Source of the DNA: Pseudomonas sp. GOM7 | GTDB lineage: Bacteria > Pseudomonadota > Gammaproteobacteria > Pseudomonadales > Pseudomonadaceae | Length of the DNA: 64,000 bases | Direction of reading: 5' to 3' | Assembly (NCBI RefSeq): GCF_026723825.1 | Contig: NZ_CP113519.1 | Span: 2,852,001-2,916,000 of the forward strand | In this document: positions 40,037-46,311 of the stretch, piece after piece | Layout: each line of letters starts with the position of its first letter | Numbering within the stretch: the stretch's first letter is position 1 | Program-made: the position numbers and the translations under genes | Notes under the pieces: generated by a model | The model's input: only the letters and a program-made list of their open reading frames with translations | Told to the model about the DNA's origin: nothing | The model's database searches: none

Positions 40037-40151
40037 ACGGATCGATGATGAGCGGTTTCTGCAGGCATTCTGCCCTGTGGAAAAGGTTGAACCGCCTTGC
40101 GCGGCGGGCTTTCTACACAGCAATGACCTGCCCGAACGAGGAGAAATGACC

Positions 40152-41636
40152 ATGTCCGCGCGCTCTGCCACACCCCGCTGTTGCTGGATCGACTCCGCCC
40201 CCGAGGGCCACTTCGCCAGGCTTGAAGGTGAACGCCAATGCGAGGTGGCGGTGGTCGGCGCCGGTATCGCCGGGCTGAGTACCGCCATGGCGTTGAGCGA
40301 AGCCGGCAAATCGGTGATGGTGCTCGAAGCGCGGCAAGTGGGGCGCCAGGTCACGGGGCTGTCGACGGCGAAGATCACTACCCAGCATGGGCTGATCTAT
40401 CGTGAACTGATCGACAGTGTCGGTGCGGAGATGGCCCAGGCCTATGCCGACGCCAATCGCGAAGGGCTGCGTCGGATAGCGGGCTGGATCCGCGATTACC
40501 ACATCGCCTGCGACTACCAGCCCTGCTCGGCCTATGCCTATGGCCTCTCGCAATCGTCCAGAAGCGCGGTGGTCAGGGAGGCGGAAGCAGCGCGGCTGCT
40601 GGGGCTGGAGGCTCGGGTGCTGGCCCATGCGCCCCTGCCCTTCGCCACTGCCTGCGCGCTGGAGTTTCCCGGCCAGGCGCAGTTCAACCCGGCCAGTTAT
40701 CTGGTTGGCCTGGCGCATGCCGTGCAGAGCAAGGGAGGACATGTTTTCGAGCACAGTCGGGCAATGAGCTTCGAGCAGCAGGACGGGCATTGGAGGATCG
40801 GCTGCACGCAAGGCAGTGTCAGCGCCGCACAGGTGGTGCTGGCCACGCATATGCCGGTGCAGACGCCGGTGGATTACATCAGCCCGACCCAACCCCGCTG
40901 CCACGTGGCCATGGCCTTCCGCCCCGAACCCGGCCAGACGCTGGAGGGCATGTTCATCGCGGTCGAGCAACCGACGCATTCCATCCGCATGGGCCGAGAC
41001 GCCGAAGGGCCGCTGATCGTCGTGCTCGGGCCGCGCTTCAACACCGGCCAGGATGGCGACGTGGCGCGGCGTTTCGTCGAGTTGGAACGCTGGGCCCGGG
41101 CGCATCTGCCGGTAGCCGAGGCCCTGTGGCGCTGGTGCAACGAGGATTACGACACGCCGGATCGCATGGCCTATGTCGGCGAACCCGACCCCAGTGGCTC
41201 GCCGGGGCTGTACATCGCCACCGGCTTCAGCGCCTGGGGCATCAGCAACGGTACGGCGGCCGGTCATGGTCTGGCGCAGCAGATCGTCAGCGGGCACTGG
41301 CCCTGGGGCAGCCTCTTCGACCCTCGGCGGCCACCCAGTCAGCAGCTCAACCAGAGCAGTGACACGCACACGCCCATCGATTCCCTGGCTGCCCTCGCTC
41401 CCGGAGAGGGTGGCGTGATCAACCAGGGTGAAGACCGGCTCGCGGTCTGGCGTGACGATGCCGGCGCCTTGCATGCGCTGTCCGCGGCCTGCGCGCACAA
41501 GGGCTGTGCGGTGACCTGGAACAACGCTGATCGCACCTGGGATTGCCCCTGCCATGGTTCGATCTTCGAGGCCGACGGCAGCGTCAGGCACGGCCCGGCG
41601 CGCGAGCCGCTGAGCAAGCGTTCGCTGCCAGGCTGA
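40152..41636 (+). CDS. FAD-dependent oxidoreductase with C-terminal Rieske domain
   Basis: 494 residues. The start at 40152 is chosen because AGGAG lies 8 nt upstream; the ATG at 40146 is too close to it. The DAO-type fold begins with the FAD loop GAGIAG (36-41) after a beta strand, followed by the VLEAR FAD-ribose motif. The C-terminus carries a Rieske 2Fe-2S site, CAHKGC (447-452) and CPCHG (465-469), with ligands Cys447, His449, Cys465 and His468. Such fusions oxidise amine-like or unknown substrates and pass electrons internally; the substrate here is unknown. It is soluble. It is divergent from the YciG gene and convergent with the helical protein at 41645. Confidence 0.92.
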   Translation: MSARSATPRCCWIDSAPEGHFARLEGERQCEVAVVGAGIAGLSTAMALSEAGKSVMVLEARQVGRQVTGLSTAKITTQHGLIYRELIDSVGAEMAQAYADANREGLRRIAGWIRDYHIACDYQPCSAYAYGLSQSSRSAVVREAEAARLLGLEARVLAHAPLPFATACALEFPGQAQFNPASYLVGLAHAVQSKGGHVFEHSRAMSFEQQDGHWRIGCTQGSVSAAQVVLATHMPVQTPVDYISPTQPRCHVAMAFRPEPGQTLEGMFIAVEQPTHSIRMGRDAEGPLIVVLGPRFNTGQDGDVARRFVELERWARAHLPVAEALWRWCNEDYDTPDRMAYVGEPDPSGSPGLYIATGFSAWGISNGTAAGHGLAQQIVSGHWPWGSLFDPRRPPSQQLNQSSDTHTPIDSLAALAPGEGGVINQGEDRLAVWRDDAGALHALSAACAHKGCAVTWNNADRTWDCPCHGSIFEADGSVRHGPAREPLSKRSLPG

Positions 41637-41644
41637 GGCGCGGT

Positions 41645-42127
41645 TCAGTCGAGATCGGCGATGGGGTCGAGTGCATCCAGTTGCGGCCAGTGCGCACGCG
41701 CTGCCCGCAACTGGCGGATGCGCGCCTGGGCGCAGTGATGATGCTCGACCAGTTGGCGCTTGAACGCCGGTGACAGGGTTTGTCCAAGCAGGCTCTCGAA
41801 GTCGTGCTCGATCTCGGTTTCGCACAGCAGTGCCAGGGCGAGCCGGTTTCGGTCACCGCCGGGAGCGCCTAGTGCGCTGAACGCAGTACGACAGCGCCGC
41901 CACAGGCCGAGCAGGCCACGGTGTCTGGCGAGCAAGCCGCCATAGCTGGTGATCTGCTCGTGCAGGCAGTTGCTCAGGGCGCCCTGTTCGCGTTCACGCT
42001 CGGCCAGGAACTGGCGCAGAGGCGCCGCCTGGGCACTGGCTGCGAGCTTGCGGAAGTTGCGTTGCGCGCACAAGCAAGTGAGGTGCAGGCGCTTGAGGTG
42101 GGCGATGGTCTTGTCCAGGGTGGGCAT
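41645..42127 (-). CDS. Uncharacterised helical protein of the stress block
   Basis: 160 residues, predicted almost entirely helical, with Glu/His pairs (EREREQG, CETEIEHDFESLL, LVEHHHCAQARI) reminiscent of four-helix or ferritin-like proteins. I do not recognise the family with confidence. It is convergent with the FAD/Rieske gene (8 bp between stops) and lies 76 bp downstream of the PA2169-family gene on the same strand. The ribosome site is weak. Codon use matches the neighbours, which supports a real gene. Confidence 0.7.
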   Translation of the reverse strand: MPTLDKTIAHLKRLHLTCLCAQRNFRKLAASAQAAPLRQFLAEREREQGALSNCLHEQITSYGGLLARHRGLLGLWRRCRTAFSALGAPGGDRNRLALALLCETEIEHDFESLLGQTLSPAFKRQLVEHHHCAQARIRQLRAARAHWPQLDALDPIADLD

Positions 42128-42203
42128 GCGTGCTGCTTGTCTTCAGATTCGCGGGGATGGATGAAGCCAGGCGGCGCATGGCGCACGCCCGGCATGAGAG
42201 TCA

Positions 42204-42668
42204 TCAGCTCTTGGCGCGCTCGGCGTTGCGCAGCGCGCGCACCTCGTCGTGGTTGCGCAGCACGCCTTCGTACTGACGCTGCACCATGGCGCGAATGTCG
42301 CTGGGCAGGTTTTCCTTCAAGGCTTCGCTGTAGCGCGACTTGGCCACGTCCTCACCGCGTTCGGCTTCGTTGAGGATGGCCGTGTCATCCTTGCCGGTGA
42401 CCAGGGCCTTGAGATCGACCCAGCGGCGATGCAGATCCCCGCCGGTGCTGGTGCTGTCCTCCGGTTCGGCACCGAACGCCAGCACGGTTTTCTGCAGCTC
42501 CTCGGCGGCCTCGGCGCATTGCCGTGCGCGCCGGGTGAAGAGCTCCTGGATGTCCGGGCGGGAGATGTCATCGGCACAGGCCTTGAAGCCAGCCTCGCCG
42601 TCCTTGCAGGTCTCGATCAGTTTGTTGAGGGTGCGGATGAGTGCTTTGCGATCGTCCGGGTTATCCAT
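42204..42668 (-). CDS. PA2169-family four-helix-bundle protein (DUF2383)
   Basis: 154 residues from the ATG at 42668 with GGAGG upstream; a longer frame to 42728 lacks a site. LNKLIETCKDGEAGFKACAD, RRARQCAEAAEELQ, HRRWVDLKALVTG and ERGEDVAKSRYSEAL are hallmarks of the DUF2383 / PA2169 four-helix family, ferritin-like proteins of unknown function. It is soluble. It lies in a run of stress proteins, as the P. aeruginosa namesake does. The 14-nt shared motif lies about 160 bp upstream. Confidence 0.9.
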   Translation of the reverse strand: MDNPDDRKALIRTLNKLIETCKDGEAGFKACADDISRPDIQELFTRRARQCAEAAEELQKTVLAFGAEPEDSTSTGGDLHRRWVDLKALVTGKDDTAILNEAERGEDVAKSRYSEALKENLPSDIRAMVQRQYEGVLRNHDEVRALRNAERAKS

Positions 42669-42827
42669 GTTTGACCTCCGGGCCGTGATGACGGCCGATG
42701 CTGGTTGCTGGATGCCCCTGACGGACACCTCCGGGCCCCCGCCTCAAGGTTGCGCTGATTGCAGCGGGGTGCCTGAAGAAGTGCCCTGTCGGGGTACATG
42801 GAATCCGACGGGCCGCTTGCTGCGAAC

Positions 42828-42841
42828 GTTCAGGTAATTTT
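42828..42841. promoter_or_regulatory. Shared 14-nt motif, copy 2
   Basis: Identical to 40023-40036 (GTTCAGGTAATTTT). It lies in the 194-bp gap between the ClpP-like stop and the PA2169-family start. Function is unproven. Confidence 0.25.
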
Positions 42842-42862
42842 CCAGGCGGCTGGTATTCGGCT

Positions 42863-43414
42863 TCAGGTGTGCACGCACCAGTTGACGGCTTCTGCTGGCA
42901 TGCCCAGGCAGTCGATGCGGTCGATCACGCCCGCCTGCAATGCCTCCTCGGCATTGAGAATGCGCGGCGCGCAGGTCAGGCAGTCGAGCACGTTCAGTGG
43001 CGACTCGGCGGTGAGGGTGCGCTCCTTGACGATGTCGCTATAGAGCTGCAGGTCATAGTCCAGGCTCATGGCGTATTCGGACATGCGCGAATGGTCGACC
43101 GCGCCGTTGACCGTCCAGTGAAAGGGATGGAAGAGGAACTTGCTGTGCGGGCAGACCGTGCGGGTCTGCCCGGCGAGAAAGATGATGTTGCCCATCGATT
43201 CCACCGTGCCCAGGTTGTGGGTGGTGACCGGCACCGGCAAGGAAATGAGGAAGTTGTACAGCGAGAAGCCGTAGCTGCACTCCCCGCCCATGGTGGCGAT
43301 CTTGACGATCAGCTCATCGGCCCCCTGGTGGATGGCCTGGCTGCATTTGTCGATCAACTGCCCGCAGGTGTAGGAGTTGATCGGTGCGGTGAAATGCACG
43401 ACGTGGGTTCTCAT
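42863..43414 (-). CDS. ClpP-like serine protease homologue
   Basis: 183 residues from the ATG at 43414, which follows GAGGAG; upstream in-frame sequence is non-conserved. The ClpP/crotonase fold is indicated by the strand-turn motif IATMGGECSYGFSLYNFL and the nucleophile elbow GTVESMGN (Ser73). His96 in FLFHPFH sits about where the ClpP catalytic His lies. The length is close to housekeeping ClpP, but the sequence is divergent and no clpX or clpA is adjacent. It may be a stress-specific peptidase working with a housekeeping unfoldase, or an independent peptidase; that is inference. It is the leftmost member of this part of the block, before a 944-bp gap. Confidence 0.85.
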   Translation of the reverse strand: MRTHVVHFTAPINSYTCGQLIDKCSQAIHQGADELIVKIATMGGECSYGFSLYNFLISLPVPVTTHNLGTVESMGNIIFLAGQTRTVCPHSKFLFHPFHWTVNGAVDHSRMSEYAMSLDYDLQLYSDIVKERTLTAESPLNVLDCLTCAPRILNAEEALQAGVIDRIDCLGMPAEAVNWCVHT

Positions 43415-43641
43415 GATGATCTCCTCTGCCAACGAGGCGCCTTGAGATGGCCTCCTCTTCAAGGAGTGGGGATTGGCCGTCAGGGTTTCATTTTTCTGCC
43501 TGGCAGGGATGGGCCTGTTCATATTGATCTGCTTAGGTGTTGGGCGCTGTGGGGGTTGCTGCTTTTGCCCTTGTGTTCTGGGGCCTTCAGAAACTCCGGG
43601 GTTGGCCCTCTCGGGCAGGCCGACCCGACAAAACCCCCGCT

Positions 43642-43688
43642 GCTTGTTCCGAATTGCCGCGTTTTTGCTGATGTTTTTGGTTTCGCCC
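43642..43688 (+). repeat. 47-nt dispersed repeat, plus copy
   Basis: This is the exact reverse complement of 53248-53294. It starts GCTTGTTCCGAATTGCCGCG and ends GGTTTCGCCC. A related flanking motif (AAACTCCGGG...GGCCCTC) occurs near both copies. Confidence 0.95.
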
Positions 43689-44022
43689 TCCCGGGCGAGT
43701 CACTTTTGTAGGGCAAAAGTAACCAAAACCCTCCGCCCGGTCATCCGGCCCTGGCTTCGCCAGGGTTCGCTCACTCCATCGCCGTTCCAGAGGCCCGCCG
43801 CGAAGGGCCATCCCTGGCCCATCGCGGCTCTCGCGACATCCATGTCGCTCAACCTCTTCCACGACGATTCCGTTCGCCCTCCTGGGCGGGCTCTGCACGC
43901 GCCTGAACCAGCGGTAACCCAGAAGTAGCGCAGAGTGTTTGATAGGGCAGCCGTAGGGCGGACTCAGGAGCCTAAGCGAACAGTCCGCCGGGCCATGCCG
44001 AGCTCGGCACCATGGCTCACGA

Positions 44023-44057
44023 AGACATCAACAAAAACGCGGTAATTCGGAACAAGC
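44023..44057 (-). repeat. Degenerate copy of the 47-nt repeat
   Basis: Carries GACATCAACAAAAACGCGGT followed by AATTCGGAACAAGC, the same element in the orientation of the 53-kb copy with a few substitutions. It forms an inverted pair with 43642-43688. Confidence 0.8.
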
Positions 44058-44358
44058 ATCGAACCCCGAAACAACCGAAAACCAGCACACGGCAGCAACG
44101 CCCGGCGCCAAACAAAAAACCTGAACATATCGAGCCCGCCCGAACTCAGTGCTTACAAGGGAATTACGGTGCCTCGCGCACCCGATCCAGGCCTGTGATC
44201 GAAATTCCCCCGGGGCCGCCGCATCGTCTCCCTCCTTCTCCTTGCGGCGGCTCCTTCTTTGTCTTTCCTGCCGAGGGCGTGAAGAGGCCGCGCTCGCATC
44301 GCCTCAGGCGGCCAGCCGCCAGGTAGCCGCTGACAACCAAAGGAGGCCAGCGCATTCC

Positions 44359-44772
44359 ATGCCGCTGCTCAAACTGCTGCATCTGTCCACTTTGATCTGC
44401 TGGTGCGGTGCCCTGCTCTACCTGCCGGCGATGATCGCCGCCGGTACCCGCAGCAGCGATGACCTGTTCTACCGCGACCACGCGCATCTCACCCGCATGC
44501 TGTTCAACCTAGTGGCCACGCCGGCCGCCTTGCTGGCCATCGGCTCGGGCACGGCGCTGTTTCTGCGCGAGCAGTTATTCGACGCCTGGCTGATCGTCAA
44601 GCTCACCAGCGTGGCCGGCATGGTGGTCTGCCATGCCTTGTGCGGCGTGCTGATCCTGCGTATCGAGCGGGTGGCAGAGCCTTCGCTGCGCCGCCAATGC
44701 GCGGTGATCGGCGTGCTGATTCTGACCCTGATCGGCTGCACGCTGTGGCTGGTACTGGGCAAACCCTTCTGA
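44359..44772 (+). CDS. CopD-like small integral membrane protein
   Basis: 137 residues from the ATG at 44359; AGGAGG lies 12 nt upstream, slightly far. Four hydrophobic segments are seen, starting LKLLHLSTLICWCGALLYLP, with His7 in the first helix. The pattern resembles the CopD/HemJ-like membrane family. Exact function cannot be told: copper handling, or heme-related redox as in HemJ. The position just ahead of a cytochrome oxidase cluster with CtaG fits either copper or heme supply to the oxidase. The coxB start lies 525 bp downstream, with a DUF2231 gene in the opposite direction between. Confidence 0.75.
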   Translation: MPLLKLLHLSTLICWCGALLYLPAMIAAGTRSSDDLFYRDHAHLTRMLFNLVATPAALLAIGSGTALFLREQLFDAWLIVKLTSVAGMVVCHALCGVLILRIERVAEPSLRRQCAVIGVLILTLIGCTLWLVLGKPF

Positions 44773-44817
44773 ACGAGGAGCCTCCCACGCATGCCCCCAG
44801 CCCCGCTCGCGCGCCAC

Positions 44818-45279
44818 TCACGGCCGGGTATCGACGCCCACGCCATGTTCGTACACCAGGCGTCCGCCGAGGTAGGCCGCCAGGGCGATCAGCATGGCGG
44901 TGAGCAGCGACAGATAAAGCCCCCAGCGCTCCATGCCCTGCTCCGGGCCGGCATAGCGCAGCAGCCAGTTGAGCGACGCCAGCGACAGCATCATCACGGC
45001 GATGATGGCATGGCACCAGGCGGTGACCTTGCGGCGAATGCTGGTGACGCTGAGCAGATCCACCAGCCCGGCGATGCTGGCAACCCAGCCACCGAAGGCA
45101 CCGACGCCCGCCAGCCAGAGGCTGGCACGGGCCCAGAACGGGTCGCCCAGCCAGAGGTAGGCCATATCGCTGGCCACCAGGCCGAGCAAGGCGGCCACGG
45201 GGAAGTGAATCATCATCGGGTGCAGCGGGTGGCCGGCAATGGCGGCGCGGCTGACGATAGGTTCGTTGCTTGGGGGCAT
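44818..45279 (-). CDS. DUF2231 membrane protein
   Basis: 153 residues from the ATG at 45279 with AGGAAA upstream. It opens with the family signature GHPLHPMMIHFPVAALLGL and has four transmembrane helices; a second His (WCHAI) lies in the third. DUF2231 proteins are inner-membrane proteins of unknown, possibly redox-related function. It is oddly placed: on the minus strand between two plus-strand genes, with its start only 18 bp from the coxB start, so its promoter must lie inside coxB or be absent. Confidence 0.87.
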   Translation of the reverse strand: MPPSNEPIVSRAAIAGHPLHPMMIHFPVAALLGLVASDMAYLWLGDPFWARASLWLAGVGAFGGWVASIAGLVDLLSVTSIRRKVTAWCHAIIAVMMLSLASLNWLLRYAGPEQGMERWGLYLSLLTAMLIALAAYLGGRLVYEHGVGVDTRP

Positions 45280-45297
45280 CGCAGTTTTCCTGAGCAG

Positions 45298-46311
45298 ATG
45301 AATGAAGGCGCCCGACACCGGCAAAGACGCCGCCCTCGTCTGAAATTGACCGCGCTGACCCTGGCAGTTCCGCTTATCTGTGCCTGCCAGGGGCCACAGT
45401 CGATGCTCGACCCGGCCGGCCCCATGGCGCGCGAAGTGGCCGTGCTGTGGTGGGTGATGTGTGGCTTCGCCAGCCTGGTGCTGTTACTGGTGACCGCGCT
45501 CTGGGTGCATGCCATGCGCCGTGCGCCGCGCGCGATGGACGAGGCCAGGGCGCGCACCATTACCCTGCGCTGGCTTGTCGGCGGTGGCCTGCTGTTGCCC
45601 AGCCTGAGCATCGTGCTGCTGTTACTGTTCGGTGTGCCCATCGGCCAGCACATGCTGCCCTTGCCGCTGAACGAGCCACCGCTGCGCATCGAGGTGATCG
45701 GCCACCAGTGGTGGTGGGAGGTGCGCTACCCGCAAAGCGGCGTGGTCACCGCCAACCAGTTGCACCTGCCGGCTGGGCAGCCGGTGGATCTGGACGTGAG
45801 CAGCGCCGACGTCATCCATGCCTTCTGGGTGCCGCGCCTGGGCGGCAAGATCGACATGATCCCCGGCCGGCAAAACCGCATCCGCCTGCAGGCCGATGCG
45901 CCAGGCGTGTTTCGTGGCCAGTGCTCGGAGTTCTGCGGCACCCAGCACAGCCACATGATTCTCGACGTGCAGGCGCACGCGCCCGAAGACTTCCAGGCCT
46001 GGCTGCAGGCCCGCCGTGAGCCACAGATCGCGGCGCTGCCGGGCGCAGCCGGCGCCACCTTCCAGGCCCGTTGCGGCCAATGCCATCGCGTCGCGGGTGT
46101 CAGTGCGGGCACGCGCGGGCCGGATCTCAGCGATGTCGGCAGCCGCGCCCAGCTCGGTGCCGGCGTGCTGGCCAACGAGCTGGGCGCCACTCTGCGCTGG
46201 CTGCAGCAGCACCAGCAGCTCAAGCCTGGCAATGCAATGCCGCACCACGACGATCTCGACCCCGATCACCTCGGCGCCATCGCCGACTGGCTGGAGACCC
46301 TGGCACCGTGA
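45298..46311 (+). CDS. coxB: Cytochrome c oxidase subunit II with fused cytochrome c (caa3 type)
   Basis: 337 residues from the ATG at 45298. It has a lipoprotein-like signal (VPLICAC, Cys30 as the possible lipidated residue), two transmembrane helices (about 47-70 and 87-115), then the periplasmic cupredoxin domain. The CuA site is complete: His174, and CSEFCGTQHSHM with Cys209, Cys213, His217 and Met220. A C-terminal cytochrome c domain carries CGQCH (259-263) and a likely axial Met314 (GNAMP). It takes electrons from cytochrome c and passes them to subunit I. The stop overlaps the GTG start of the subunit I-III gene. The ribosome site is weak. Confidence 0.95.
   Translation: MNEGARHRQRRRPRLKLTALTLAVPLICACQGPQSMLDPAGPMAREVAVLWWVMCGFASLVLLLVTALWVHAMRRAPRAMDEARARTITLRWLVGGGLLLPSLSIVLLLLFGVPIGQHMLPLPLNEPPLRIEVIGHQWWWEVRYPQSGVVTANQLHLPAGQPVDLDVSSADVIHAFWVPRLGGKIDMIPGRQNRIRLQADAPGVFRGQCSEFCGTQHSHMILDVQAHAPEDFQAWLQARREPQIAALPGAAGATFQARCGQCHRVAGVSAGTRGPDLSDVGSRAQLGAGVLANELGATLRWLQQHQQLKPGNAMPHHDDLDPDHLGAIADWLETLAP

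Larger units (their letters stand above)
43415..44358. other. Long non-coding stretch with dispersed repeats
   Basis: No convincing gene. It holds one exact copy and one degenerate copy of a dispersed repeat in opposite orientation (43642-43688 and 44023-44057), a small palindrome ACTTTTG-tagg-gCAAAAGT near 43702-43721, and a G+C-rich stretch (43740-43920). The open frames through it encode Pro/Arg/Ser-rich peptides typical of repeat DNA. The last 60 bases are the leader of the CopD-like gene. Confidence 0.7.

Noticed and set aside
43473..43928. Open frame of 151 codons in the gap after the ClpP-like gene
   Set aside because: It runs through dispersed repeat DNA, has Pro/Arg/Ser-rich composition, no good ribosome site and no recognisable family.
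44791..45297. In-frame upstream extension of coxB starting at an ATG with a GAGGAG-like site
   Set aside because: The extension is antisense to the DUF2231 gene and its His/Gln/Gly-rich translation is typical of a shadow. The lipoprotein-like signal places the real start at 45298.
46071..46307. Upstream extension of the oxidase subunit I frame
   Set aside because: It overlaps the cytochrome c domain of coxB in another frame. The GTG at 46308 overlaps the coxB stop and begins a sensible subunit I N-terminus.
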